64,000 nt of DNA from [Eubacterium] siraeum (GCA_025150425.1 CP102281.1:2604001-2668000), one strand, 5' to 3'. Shown: positions 53,355-62,310, numbered from the stretch's first letter. Translations and numbers: made by a program. Notes: a model not told the origin generated them from the letters alone.

Positions 53355-54557
53355 ATGAATATAGCTATTGCACAGTCGGGCGGTCCTACGGCGGCGATAA
53401 ATTCATCGCTTTGCGGAGTTTTTGACGAGGCGGAAAAGTACAACGAGATCGACAGAATATACGGCTCGCTGAACGGCATAGAGGGTATACTGAACGATAA
53501 CCTTATCGACCTCAAGGAAGTGCTTATCACAGAAAACGACAAGCAGTTACTGAAGCGCACTCCCTCGACGGTGCTTGGCTCGTGCCGTTTCAAGCTGAAA
53601 AACAGCAGTGACGATGACAGCGACTACAAGCGTATCACGCAGACCTTCGCAAAGTATGATATAAAGGCCTTTTTCTATATCGGCGGTAACGATTCGATGG
53701 ATACCGTAATGAAGCTGGATGCTTATTTCAGAGAAAACCACATTGATATAAAGGTTGTCGGCGTGCCGAAAACGATAGACAACGATTTACCGCTTACCGA
53801 CCATACTCCCGGTTTCGGCTCTGCGGCAAAATATGTTGCGACAACATTACAGGAAATAATCCGTGACAGCCGTGTATACTCCATTCCGTCTGTTACGATA
53901 GTAGAAATAATGGGACGTGACGCAGGCTGGCTCACGGCATCGTCCTGTGTACTGCGTGCAAACGGAGAGCCTGCTCCACACCTTATCTACCTTCCCGAAA
54001 GCGACTTTTCACAGGAGCGTTACCTTGAGGACGTGAAAAGAATATCCGAAAGATACAAGGCTGTTATCGTAGCCGTTTCGGAGGGCATAGACTGCCTTGC
54101 GAGCCGCTCGGAAGCCACCGACGCATTCGGTCATAAATATCTGTCGGGTGTCGGAAAATATCTTGAAGAGCTTACCCGTGACCATATGGGCTGCAAGGTG
54201 CGTTCGATAGAGCTTAATGTAATGCAGAGATGCGGCTCGCATATAGCCTCTCTCACCGACCTTGACGAAGCGTGGAGAATAGGTGCGGCGGCTGTGAACG
54301 AGGCACTGAAATACGGCGGCAGCGGCATAATGATGGGATTCAGACGGATCAGCAACAATCCTTACCGTGTCGGCATCGTTCCGCTTGACGTAAGAGAATG
54401 TGCAAACAAGGCTAAATATTTCCCGAAGGAATGGATAACCCCCGAGGGAAACAACGTTACGATAGACGCACTGAATTACTTCCTGCCTCTTATACAGGGC
54501 GAGCCGAAGATAGATTACCGAAACGGCATACCCGTGCATTTCAGGCTTGACCAGTAG
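53355..54557 (+). CDS. Pyrophosphate-dependent 6-phosphofructokinase
   Basis: Phosphorylates fructose 6-phosphate using pyrophosphate. The 400 residues begin IAIAQSGGPTAAINSS. The motif IGGNDSMDT (Asp where ATP enzymes have Gly) and PKTIDNDLPLTDHTPGFGSAA (Lys in place of the usual Gly) are the marks of PPi use. EIMGRDAGWLTA and KVRSIELNVMQRCGSH follow. GAAACGGAGAAAAG precedes the ATG. It is monocistronic with a terminator. Many anaerobes use this reversible enzyme in place of or beside the ATP form. Confidence 0.94.
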   Translation: MNIAIAQSGGPTAAINSSLCGVFDEAEKYNEIDRIYGSLNGIEGILNDNLIDLKEVLITENDKQLLKRTPSTVLGSCRFKLKNSSDDDSDYKRITQTFAKYDIKAFFYIGGNDSMDTVMKLDAYFRENHIDIKVVGVPKTIDNDLPLTDHTPGFGSAAKYVATTLQEIIRDSRVYSIPSVTIVEIMGRDAGWLTASSCVLRANGEPAPHLIYLPESDFSQERYLEDVKRISERYKAVIVAVSEGIDCLASRSEATDAFGHKYLSGVGKYLEELTRDHMGCKVRSIELNVMQRCGSHIASLTDLDEAWRIGAAAVNEALKYGGSGIMMGFRRISNNPYRVGIVPLDVRECANKAKYFPKEWITPEGNNVTIDALNYFLPLIQGEPKIDYRNGIPVHFRLDQ

Positions 54558-54573
54558 AAGATATAAAACAAAA

Positions 54574-54608
54574 CAGGCATCGGTCATAAGCGGCCGATGC
54601 CCGTTTTT
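54574..54608 (+). terminator. Terminator of the phosphofructokinase gene
   Basis: GGCATCGG-TCATAAGCGG-CCGATGCCCGTTTTT, a stem with a T run. Confidence 0.85.
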
Positions 54609-54619
54609 CATTTTTCCAC

Positions 54620-55036
54620 TCAATCAAACTTCGTTATCTGCGGATTCCTGCAGTGCTGTAATAAATACAGCACCTCATCGCTCTTTACAAAATAAGACTT
54701 TGAATAGGTATCATCGACATAGAAGTCGAGCAGGAACTTATCCTCCCATTCGTGCAGGGATACCTTGAGCTTTTCCTTTATCTCGTCATACTTATCGCCG
54801 AATAAAGCTCTCAGCCCTTTTCCTCTGCGTAAAAAGCCGTAAACGAACATTGCTCCTCGAAAGCACGGTAAAAGCTGCGAGTAGATCGGAGAGTCACGGC
54901 GGAACTCGATAACTACCTTCTGCTCTGTAAGGCCTCCGGGTGCGTCCCTGTCCTCAGGGAGTACAGTTCTGAACTTTTCGGGCGGCATTATCGTGCCAAG
55001 CTCGATGAATTCTGCATTTTCATAGGGTGCTGTCAT
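54620..55036 (-). CDS. Hypothetical protein, 138 residues
   Basis: A soluble charged protein (MTAPYENAEFIELGTIMPPEK, then FRRDSPIYSQLLPCFRGAMFVYGFL and ALFGDKYDEIKEKLKVSLHEWEDKFLLDFYVDD). I recognise no family. GGAAGGATATATT lies before the ATG at 55036. It is convergent with the phosphofructokinase gene and is read in the same direction as the PucR regulator, 112 bases downstream of it. Codon use resembles its neighbours. Confidence 0.6.
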   Translation of the reverse strand: MTAPYENAEFIELGTIMPPEKFRTVLPEDRDAPGGLTEQKVVIEFRRDSPIYSQLLPCFRGAMFVYGFLRRGKGLRALFGDKYDEIKEKLKVSLHEWEDKFLLDFYVDDTYSKSYFVKSDEVLYLLQHCRNPQITKFD

Positions 55037-55147
55037 AATATATCCTTCCTTTCGTCCTCATATAAAACTATCGGTGTCTTTATTATATATGCGTCATCCG
55101 GCTACTTCAATGAGCCGCCGCACAATATACTTAAACTACGGCACAGC

Positions 55148-56302
55148 TTATAAAAACTCCTTTATAAAAAATGAAAGCATAAGCCTTAGCTTGTCCTCAT
55201 AATTCAGCTCACAGCCCAGTATCTCCTTTATCCTTCTCAGCTTGTAGTTTACTGTATTGCGGTGAACGAATGTTATCCTTGCGACCTCCTGCACACTGCT
55301 GTCATTTTCAAGATAGCACTTGAGCGTTTCCATATAATCCGTACCGTTTGCGCTGTCGAATTCTTCAAGCGTACCCAGCGTTTCGTCATATATCTCGTGC
55401 AGTACCGATGTATCTTTTATATGTACAAGCAGCTTGTATATGCCCATATCGCTGTAGGCTACACAGTTTTCGCCGTGCAGGGTAGCCACCTTGAGCGCCA
55501 TTACCGCCTTGCGGTAACCGTCGGATATTGCGGTGTACCCTTGCTTTGACGGGCTTATGCCGCAGGTGAGCGTCGCTCCCTCCCCGCCTGAATTGAAAAT
55601 GGTATCAAATGTCGAAAGAATCTTCCGTACATCCTCTTCTTTACAGTCGGGGCATACTGTCACAAGATTTTTATCCTGAAAGAAAAAGCTGAATTGCCTT
55701 CCGCTTGTATTCAGCACCTTTTGCATGGCGCTTGTGGCGGCTTTTTTCAACTCATCGTCACTAAGCTCGGTTTTGGAAAAGCCGCATACGCCTACGCAAT
55801 AGTCGGATGACGGGAAATAACTGCGCCGTTCAAGCGTCGATTTATATCCCGCCTCGTTCTCCGGCGAAAATATAAGGTTTCTGAGGGCGGTGGCAAGCGC
55901 CGTTTCTATCTCCTCGCCGGTTACTATCCTGTGGCAGAAGTCGTAGGTTATATCTATCAGCTTTACCTCCCACGGTACACTAAACAACGGCAGGGAATTA
56001 ATATCGCAGCAGTCTTTTACGCTTTGCGGTATACTTTTTATATATTTACCTGTGTTGATAACAAGCGCACTGCAACGTTTTTCTATCAGCTCCTCGACAA
56101 ACTTCAGCAGGTGACCTTCATCGTTTATTCCGACCCCTGTCATAAAGACCATTTCGTTTCCGTGAAGAAAAGGTGACACATCAGCGTTTTCAACCAGATG
56201 CACCCAGCGGACGTAGTTCCCCAGTCCCTCTTTTCCCGCAACAAGCTTCATAACGTAATTTGCCTGTGCATTTGCACATAGCTTTGATACTGTAATCGAC
56301 AT
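55148..56302 (-). CDS. PucR-family transcriptional regulator
   Basis: A 384-residue regulator from ATG 56302 (MSITVSKLCANAQ), which has AGAGGTGAG in front; the longer frame lacks one. The N-terminal PucR domain (LVAGKEGLGNYVRWVHLVENADVSPFLHGNEMVFMTG), a GGDEF-like middle region and the C-terminal helix-turn-helix (VARITFVHRNTVNYKLRRIKEILG) match PucR/CdaR regulators, which control purine, allantoin or other nitrogen catabolism. It diverges from the ABC importer operon at 56529, so it is the likely regulator. Its own promoter is at 56398-56426. Confidence 0.93.
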   Translation of the reverse strand: MSITVSKLCANAQANYVMKLVAGKEGLGNYVRWVHLVENADVSPFLHGNEMVFMTGVGINDEGHLLKFVEELIEKRCSALVINTGKYIKSIPQSVKDCCDINSLPLFSVPWEVKLIDITYDFCHRIVTGEEIETALATALRNLIFSPENEAGYKSTLERRSYFPSSDYCVGVCGFSKTELSDDELKKAATSAMQKVLNTSGRQFSFFFQDKNLVTVCPDCKEEDVRKILSTFDTIFNSGGEGATLTCGISPSKQGYTAISDGYRKAVMALKVATLHGENCVAYSDMGIYKLLVHIKDTSVLHEIYDETLGTLEEFDSANGTDYMETLKCYLENDSSVQEVARITFVHRNTVNYKLRRIKEILGCELNYEDKLRLMLSFFIKEFL

Positions 56303-56397
56303 ATTCTCACCTCTCTTTCTTTTAAGATAGCAAAAACCGCCAAAGCTCCCTTGTTTCCCGACAGCTCCGGCGGTGTTCATCTCGTTTATTGATATAG

Positions 56398-56426
56398 AGT
56401 ATAGCACGGTTTTGCATAATTGTCAA
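56398..56426 (-). promoter_or_regulatory. Promoter of pucR
   Basis: On the minus strand TTGACA (56421-56426) and TATACT (56398-56403), 17 bases apart, about 95 bases before the ATG. Confidence 0.8.
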
Positions 56427-56483
56427 GAGAATATTGCAAAATTCAACTACAGCACAAACAAAACGTCTTTCTTTAGGCTCTCT

Positions 56484-56499
56484 GCACAATTCAGCACAA
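56484..56499. promoter_or_regulatory. Candidate operator: two GCACAA direct repeats
   Basis: GCACAA at 56484-56489 and 56494-56499, ten bases apart (one helical turn) and ending six bases before the -35 box. The same hexamer is found at the amidohydrolase promoter near 12.7 kb, where the last copy ends 16 bases before the -35, again one turn different. Confidence 0.5.
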
Positions 56500-56505
56500 A
56501 TGCTA

Positions 56506-56534
56506 TTGCAATGCGATTTTAAGCGTGATATAAT
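56506..56534 (+). promoter_or_regulatory. Promoter of the ABC importer operon
   Basis: TTGCAA (56506-56511) and TATAAT (56529-56534), 17 bases apart. Confidence 0.75.
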
Positions 56535-56582
56535 GCAGTTAAACCGAAAGGAAACAGTGAAATAAAACAAAAAGAAACTTGC

Positions 56583-56618
56583 AACGGCGCAGAAAGTGAT
56601 TTCTGCGCCGTTTTGTTT
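56583..56618 (+). terminator. Leader terminator/attenuator, second copy
   Basis: AACGGCGCAGAAA-GTGA-TTTCTGCGCCGTTTTGTTT. A 13-base stem with a GTGA loop, then a T-rich stretch, located between the promoter and the first gene. The outer arms are the same as at 12842-12880; only the inner part differs. Confidence 0.72.
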
Positions 56619-56672
56619 TGCAGGAATAAAAAGATAAGACTTGCAAAACGGGAAAGAAAGGAGTGCTTAGAA

Positions 56673-57455
56673 ATGAGTGAAAAGGTAAATGCACCGGAGA
56701 TTTCGGTAAAGAACGTCAGTATGGTGTTCTCGGACAGCAAAGGAAATCCGGTACAGGCACTTAAGAATGTAAGCATTGATATTCAGAAAGGTGAGTTCAT
56801 ATCGCTTCTCGGCCCTTCAGGCTGCGGTAAGTCTACACTTCTTCGTATAGTATCGGATCTGCTGACCCCCACCTCAGGCGAGGTTACGGTCTGCGGTAAG
56901 ACACCGAGAGAAACAAGACTTGAGCAGAAGTTCGGTATCGTGTTCCAGAACCCCGTGCTTCTCGACTGGAGAACGGTAAGAAAGAACATAAGACTTCCGC
57001 TTGAGATGATGAAGGTTCCGAAAGAGGAACAGGCGAGCCGTATCGAACAGGTACTGGAGCTTGTCGGACTCAAGGAATTCGGAAACAGCTACCCCGGACA
57101 GCTTTCGGGCGGTATGCAGCAGAGAGTAGGCATAGCAAGAGCGCTTGCGATACAGCCCGACATACTGCTGATGGACGAACCGTTCTCGGCACTTGACGAG
57201 TTCACAAGAGAAAAGCTCAACGACGATGTACTTTCAATATGGAGAAAGACAAACAAGACGGTGCTTTTCGTAACACACAACATATCCGAGTCGGTATATA
57301 TGTCCGACAGGATCTGCGTTTTATCACCGCATCCCGGCAGACTTTCGGCAATAGTTGATGTAAATCTTCCCAGACCGAGAGTTCCGGATATGAGAGGTAC
57401 TCCCGAATTTGCCGCTCTTGTAGAGAAGGTAAGAAACAGCTTCGAGGGTATATAA
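56673..57455 (+). CDS. ABC transporter ATP-binding protein (nitrate/taurine/pyrimidine-type importer)
   Basis: Drives substrate uptake. The start is ATG 56673 (MSEKVNAPEISVKNVSMVF) with AAAGGAG upstream. The 260-residue protein has Walker A LLGPSGCGKSTLL, Q loop FGIVFQNPVLLDW, signature LSGGMQQRVGIARALA, Walker B ILLMDEPFSALDE and H loop VLFVTHNISESVYMSDRI. Its closest type is the TauB/SsuB/ThiZ group that works with NMT1-like binding proteins. Two permeases and the binding protein follow. Confidence 0.94.
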   Translation: MSEKVNAPEISVKNVSMVFSDSKGNPVQALKNVSIDIQKGEFISLLGPSGCGKSTLLRIVSDLLTPTSGEVTVCGKTPRETRLEQKFGIVFQNPVLLDWRTVRKNIRLPLEMMKVPKEEQASRIEQVLELVGLKEFGNSYPGQLSGGMQQRVGIARALAIQPDILLMDEPFSALDEFTREKLNDDVLSIWRKTNKTVLFVTHNISESVYMSDRICVLSPHPGRLSAIVDVNLPRPRVPDMRGTPEFAALVEKVRNSFEGI

Positions 57456-57476
57456 AGCCGAAAGGAGCGTTAAGAA

Positions 57477-58298
57477 ATGATAAAAAGGATAACTTCCTCC
57501 AAAGGCATAGTAACTGCCGTATGGGTGCTGGGTCTTGTAGTGATATGGGAGATATGCGCATTTATAGTAGGAGCGACACAGCGTACACCCGTAAACGTAC
57601 TTCCGCATCTGTACCGGATAATCGGCTCGTTCTTTGATACAAAGTCGATAACCGGTTCGGGCGATACGATAGCAACACTGGTTTTTTCCAGTGCCGCAGA
57701 AACGCTTTCAAGAGCGCTTATCGGTTTTATAATCGGTATGGTGCTGGGCTACATACTGGCTTTGCTGATGCACCTGTCGCACATAGTGGAAAAGATAGCG
57801 TTCCCGTATCTTATGATAATCCAGATGATACCTATTCTCGGTATGGCGCCTATTGTACTTTCAATAACGGGCGATATATCAAGCGCACGAATCATAATCG
57901 CCGCAATTCTCACATTCTACCCCGTTTCGACAAATACGCTGGCAGGCTTCAAGTCGGTCGGACGTGAAAGACACGAGCTGATGAGATCCTACGGTGCAAG
58001 CAAGTTTCAGCTTTACACAAAGATGCTTATCCCGTCGGCAATGTCCTACTTCTTCACGGGTCTTAAAATCTCGGCACCTATGGCGATAACAGCATCTATC
58101 CTTGTAGATACGCTTCAGGGCGGCAACGGTCTTGGCTGTATGCTCTCCCAGTCGCTGAAAGGCTCGATGACAAGATTCGTATTCTGGGATATAGTAATAT
58201 TCAGCGCAGTTATAGGCGTGCTGAGCTTCTATCTTATGGGCGTTATCGAAAGAGCGATAACACCGGCGAAAAGAAAGGCAAAGAAAAAAGCACAGTAA
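57477..58298 (+). CDS. ABC transporter permease, first of two
   Basis: A 273-residue inner-membrane protein with six helices. The TauC-like pattern FLRALIGFIIGMVLGYILALLM-like segment and the coupling helix (ELMRSYGASKFQLYTKMLIPSAMSYFFTGLKI) are visible. It is 21 bases downstream of the ATPase gene and lies before a second, related permease. Two unlike permeases suggest a heterodimer. Confidence 0.92.
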   Translation: MIKRITSSKGIVTAVWVLGLVVIWEICAFIVGATQRTPVNVLPHLYRIIGSFFDTKSITGSGDTIATLVFSSAAETLSRALIGFIIGMVLGYILALLMHLSHIVEKIAFPYLMIIQMIPILGMAPIVLSITGDISSARIIIAAILTFYPVSTNTLAGFKSVGRERHELMRSYGASKFQLYTKMLIPSAMSYFFTGLKISAPMAITASILVDTLQGGNGLGCMLSQSLKGSMTRFVFWDIVIFSAVIGVLSFYLMGVIERAITPAKRKAKKKAQ

Positions 58299-58316
58299 GG
58301 AAAGGACTGATCGCAC

Positions 58317-59120
58317 TTGAAAGGCAAGGTAATCAAAAACATCATAACAACAGTCGGCCTGCCCGTACTGTTCGGAGCATTGATATTCACACTGTGGCAG
58401 ACAAAGGTTCTGCACGCACTGTTCAAAACGGATGAGATAATCCTTCCGCTCCCGACAAGAATAGGCTCAATCATAGGCGATAACTTTACAAATATGTTAC
58501 CGCAGATAGCGTCAACTCTTATAGTGGCGCTCGGAGGACTTGTACTCGGCTCGATACTCGGTTACTTCATCGGCGTTGCCGGTGCGGTATTCAAGAAGTG
58601 GGGCATGGGTGGTCTGACCATAGTATCCGCATTCAACGCAATCCCGCTCGTAGCACTCGCTCCGGTTATCAACAACTGGACAAGGGATCTGTCGGGCGTG
58701 GTAGATATAAGAAGTACGGTGGCTAAGATAATCACCGTTACGATATTCTGCACAGCTTCAATGAGCGTAAACGCATACAGAGGTCTGACGGAGGTGAAAC
58801 CGTTCTCGGAGGATCTGTTTGCATCATACGGTTCAAGCAAGCTGAAAATGTTCTTCAAGCTGAGGCTCCCGAACTCACTGCCCTATGTATTCACGGCTTT
58901 AAGAGTAAGCGTTCCGTCCTGTATAATCGGTGCGGTAGTATGCGAATACTTCGCAGAGCAGGTAATCGGTGTCGGCAGACAGATAAGAGAGAACATAGTC
59001 AAGGGTCAGTTCCCGACAGCGTGGGCATATATAACGATAGCCTGCGTAATGGGCATACTGATGTACATCATACTCCTCACAGTTGAGGCAATCGTGCTGA
59101 AAAACCGCCGTGCAAGATAA
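58317..59120 (+). CDS. ABC transporter permease, second of two
   Basis: A 267-residue protein with six helices and the coupling helix DLFASYGSSKLKMFFKLRLPNSLPYVFTALR. The start codon is TTG (58317, LKGKVIKNIITTVG), with GGAAAGGACTG upstream; no better ATG exists. It is paralogous to the first permease. Then a 225-base gap without a gene precedes the binding-protein gene. Confidence 0.92.
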   Translation: MKGKVIKNIITTVGLPVLFGALIFTLWQTKVLHALFKTDEIILPLPTRIGSIIGDNFTNMLPQIASTLIVALGGLVLGSILGYFIGVAGAVFKKWGMGGLTIVSAFNAIPLVALAPVINNWTRDLSGVVDIRSTVAKIITVTIFCTASMSVNAYRGLTEVKPFSEDLFASYGSSKLKMFFKLRLPNSLPYVFTALRVSVPSCIIGAVVCEYFAEQVIGVGRQIRENIVKGQFPTAWAYITIACVMGILMYIILLTVEAIVLKNRRAR

Positions 59121-59345
59121 GCAAAAGAGCGGTTTCAGATATAAGGCGTATCGGCACTATCATTCAACGCCCATCCGATGCCATAATTTCCGTATTACTT
59201 CGTTGCTTTTTCTTGACATACAAAACAGTATGCCTACAAAAAAGCGCCTCGTTCTACGAAAATTCGGCTATCGCCTGAACGTTTCAGATAGCACCGACAC
59301 ACCTAAACTAAAACCAGTTTTAAAGACGAGAAAGGATGAAACATT

Positions 59346-60494
59346 ATGAAAAACAAAAGAGTGTTAGCGGCATTACTCGCAGCAAGCTGTCTTGCTACAT
59401 CGTTCACCGCTTGTTCCGGTGACAGCTCATCAAGCAGCACTGCAGAAAGCTCAGCCGCATCGGCAGACGCTTCTTCAAGCGCCGCAGAGGGTTCTTCGGA
59501 AAGCACAGGTCTTATGAGCGATGAAGAAATCATCAAGAAGGCTTCAAGCGAAAACAAGGTCGGCAACTGGGGTCTCGGCAACGAGTACGAAATTCAGGCT
59601 CTGCTTTCAAAGTACGGTCTGCCCACAGATTATATCACAATGGACTTCACAATGGATCAGATAGATAAGGATACTATTACGCTGGCATCGGCAATGACAT
59701 TCAACGAGCTTGGTCTTATCAAGAACAACTATGACGGCGGTTATAACTACGGCGATGAGATCGGTGTCATCGATATGAACGATGAGGGTGTTGCGATGCT
59801 CGAGGATAACCTGTTCTGCACAAAGGAATTCGCAAAGAACAACCCCAATACAGTAAAGGCATTCGTTGCCGCATCAATGAAGGGCTGGACATATGCGTGC
59901 GAGCATCCCGATGAAGCCGCAGAAATCGTATTCAAGTACGGCTCATCGGTATCGGCTGACCACCAGAAGTATATGGCTTCAGAGGTTGCAAAGCTTGTAA
60001 CGACAGATACAAAGGGCAATGCGGTTTCCGCTTCGGATGTAGGTAAGATGGACGAAGACGCTATGCAGCAGACACTTGACCTTGCTAAGCAGTACATCAA
60101 GCTTGATGACGCTACAGCGGCAGACAAGCTCGCTAAGCTTACACTTGATGACATCCGTTCTTCCGACTATCTGACATATGACGGCGGAGCAGTTGAGAAG
60201 TCTGACCTCAAGGTTCAGCTTAAATGGTTACCACAGGCTCAGTTCATGGGCTATTATGTAGCACTTGACAAGGGCTACTACAAAGATAACGGCCTTAACG
60301 TAGAGATCGTAAGCGGCGGCGGTGACGTTTCTGAAACAGTTGCAGTAAGCAACGGTACTGTTGACTTCGGTGTAACGTGGGTTTCTAACCTTATCAACGC
60401 CAACGCAGGCGGTATGGAGCTTCTCGAAGTAGCTCAGGTATATCAGAGATCAGGTCTTGTTCTTTGCTACAAGAAGAGCCAGTTTACAAAGTAA
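59346..60494 (+). CDS. ABC substrate-binding lipoprotein, NMT1/THI5-like, circularly permuted
   Basis: A 382-residue lipoprotein: signal to the Cys at 23 (FTAC), Ser/Ala/Glu linker (24-56), then two domain parts in reversed order. Residues 71-275 (KVGNWGLGNEYEIQALL, LASAMTFNELGLI, VIDMNDEGVAMLEDNLF, GWTYACEHPDEAAEIV) match what is normally the second half of this family. Residues 288-378 (LKVQLKWLPQAQFMGYYVALDKGYYKDNGLNVEIV, FGVTWVSNLI, VAQVYQRSGLVLCYKKS) match the normal first half. The last residues would join the first in a standard protein. GAAAGGATGAAACATT precedes the ATG. Confidence 0.93.
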   Translation: MKNKRVLAALLAASCLATSFTACSGDSSSSSTAESSAASADASSSAAEGSSESTGLMSDEEIIKKASSENKVGNWGLGNEYEIQALLSKYGLPTDYITMDFTMDQIDKDTITLASAMTFNELGLIKNNYDGGYNYGDEIGVIDMNDEGVAMLEDNLFCTKEFAKNNPNTVKAFVAASMKGWTYACEHPDEAAEIVFKYGSSVSADHQKYMASEVAKLVTTDTKGNAVSASDVGKMDEDAMQQTLDLAKQYIKLDDATAADKLAKLTLDDIRSSDYLTYDGGAVEKSDLKVQLKWLPQAQFMGYYVALDKGYYKDNGLNVEIVSGGGDVSETVAVSNGTVDFGVTWVSNLINANAGGMELLEVAQVYQRSGLVLCYKKSQFTK

Positions 60495-60536
60495 TTCACG
60501 GTTTCGGATTACTCCGGAAGCTGAAAGGCGGTATAT

Positions 60537-60995
60537 ATGAGCGAAAAGAAAATACTTGTAAGCGGTTGCCTTTTCGGCTGGCATTGCCGCTATGATGACG
60601 GCGATACGCCGTGTCTGCACCCACAGTTCCTTAAATGGAAAGAGGAGGGCAGACTGATACCGGTATGTCCCGAAGTGTTCGGCGGTCTTCCGACCCCACG
60701 TCCCGATTGTCAGCGTACAGGCGATAAGGTGATGAGCTGCGCAGGCGGCGACTGCACCGAGCAGTACACAAAAGGCGCAAACGAGGCGTTAAGACTTGCA
60801 AAGGAAAACGATGTTGCTCTTTGCATAATGAAAGAAGACAGCCCCTCCTGCGGAAGCACCCACATATATGACGGTACCTTCACGGATACGATCATCGAGG
60901 GACAGGGGCTTGCGGTAGAATATCTCAGAAACGCAGGCTACAAGGTATTCAGCGAGAATATGATTGAAGAAGTCATAAAGGCACTCGCAAAGTAA
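60537..60995 (+). CDS. DUF523 family protein
   Basis: A 152-residue protein with the family sequence VSGCLFGWHCRYDD, then PVCPEVFGGLPTPRPDCQ and CIMKEDSPSCGSTHIYDG; the conserved cysteines suggest metal or redox chemistry. The family role is unknown. It is encoded between the binding protein and the dehydrogenase on the same strand, an unusual but steady-looking position in this operon. AAAGGCGG precedes the ATG. Confidence 0.88.
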   Translation: MSEKKILVSGCLFGWHCRYDDGDTPCLHPQFLKWKEEGRLIPVCPEVFGGLPTPRPDCQRTGDKVMSCAGGDCTEQYTKGANEALRLAKENDVALCIMKEDSPSCGSTHIYDGTFTDTIIEGQGLAVEYLRNAGYKVFSENMIEEVIKALAK

Positions 60996-61026
60996 ACACT
61001 ACAGCAATTTATACAGTGAGTTCAGT

Positions 61027-61123
61027 ATCGCACGAGCAGTTAAATACCGTTCGTGCGATCGGGAAAGACGTCAGGGCGGACGTATCACGGCACAGCGGTC
61101 GTTTCGCTCCGACGTTTTTCCCG
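61027..61123 (+). other. Two adjacent hairpins in the operon, structured intergenic RNA
   Basis: ATCGCACGA-N15-TCGTGCGAT (61027-61059), followed immediately by a 13-base stem CGGGAAAGACGTC/GACGTTTTTCCCG (61060-61123, one G-T pair) with a smaller AGCG/CGCT arm inside. No T run follows at once. This could be a processing or stability element between the importer genes and the enzymes. I recognise no riboswitch. Confidence 0.6.
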
Positions 61124-61170
61124 ATAAAAATACAAACTTTATCAAGAGCAGAAGGAAAGAGGGTATAACA

Positions 61171-62310
61171 GTGGTATTCAGATCACCACCAACGATTATT
61201 TACGGCAAGGGTACAGTTACCTCAGTCGGAGAGCAGGCGGCCCGCTTCGGAAAAAGGGCGGTGCTTGTCTGCGGAAAAGGCTCGCTTAGAAAAAGCGGAG
61301 TGCTTGATATTATAGTATCAAGCCTCGAAAAAGCAGGCGTTTCCTGTGCGGTATACGACCGTGTAGGCTCAGACCCGACCACATCGGATGTTGACAAGGG
61401 TGCGGCTTTTGCAAAGGAAAACGGCTGTGATGTAATAGTAGCGGCAGGCGGAGGAAGTCCTCTTGATGCGGCAAAGGGAATCGGAATGCTGCTCACAAAC
61501 GGCGGCAAGGTGACCGATTACGAAAAGACCGCTCCCGAAAAGGAGTCGCTCCCCATTATCGCAATACCGACCACAGCCGGCACAGGCAGTGAAGCGACAA
61601 GATACTCGGTAATCACAGATACCGACAGAAACATAAAGATGCTGTTATCGACAGACGGAATCATTCCGAAGGTAGCAATTCTTGACTTTGCGATAACAAA
61701 ATCATTGCCGCCGTTTATGACAGCGGCAACCGGAATGGATGCTCTGACCCACGCAATAGAGAGCTACATAAACGTCAACGCATCGCCTATGACAAAGATG
61801 TATTCGCTTGAAGCGATAAGGCTGATTTCAAAGAGCTTAATCCCGGCTGTCCTTGACGGCAGGAACGAGCAGGCAAGAGAGGATATGCTCCTTGCCGCCT
61901 TATATGCCGGAATCGCAATATGCAGTACGCCGACAGCGCTTGTTCACTCAATGTCAAGACCGCTCGGAGCGTGGTTCCATATTCCGCACGGTCTCGCAAA
62001 CGCAATGCTTCTAAGTACGGTTATGGAATATAACCGCCCGTCCTGCCCCGAAAAATTCCGTGACATCGCAATAGCGATGGGTGAGAATGTCGAGGGCTTG
62101 TCGGTAAGAGAGGCAAGTATAGCGGCAGTTGAAGCTATCGCCGCAATAGCGGACGAAACAGGACTTCCGAAGCTGCTTTCTTCACAGGGAGTAACAGAGG
62201 ACAAGATACCGACTCTTGCAAAGGACGCATTCGCCGCAGGAAGTACGGCTAACAACCCCAGAGTTCCCACAGTAGAAGAAATCGAAACGATATATAAAAG
62301 TATTTTCTGA
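61171..62310 (+). CDS. Iron-containing alcohol dehydrogenase, candidate malonate-semialdehyde reductase
   Basis: A 379-residue group III dehydrogenase. The start is GTG 61171 (MVFRSPPTIIYGKG) with GGAAAGAGGG upstream. NAD motif GGGSPLDAAKGIG, PTTAGTGSEATRYSVITD, and metal ligands in DALTHAIESYIN (Asp and His) and HSMSRPLGAWFHIPHGLANAM (His residues) are seen. In this cluster it could reduce the aldehyde formed from beta-alanine to 3-hydroxypropionate. That role is inferred from neighbours; other aldehydes are possible. Confidence 0.9.
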   Translation: MVFRSPPTIIYGKGTVTSVGEQAARFGKRAVLVCGKGSLRKSGVLDIIVSSLEKAGVSCAVYDRVGSDPTTSDVDKGAAFAKENGCDVIVAAGGGSPLDAAKGIGMLLTNGGKVTDYEKTAPEKESLPIIAIPTTAGTGSEATRYSVITDTDRNIKMLLSTDGIIPKVAILDFAITKSLPPFMTAATGMDALTHAIESYINVNASPMTKMYSLEAIRLISKSLIPAVLDGRNEQAREDMLLAALYAGIAICSTPTALVHSMSRPLGAWFHIPHGLANAMLLSTVMEYNRPSCPEKFRDIAIAMGENVEGLSVREASIAAVEAIAAIADETGLPKLLSSQGVTEDKIPTLAKDAFAAGSTANNPRVPTVEEIETIYKSIF

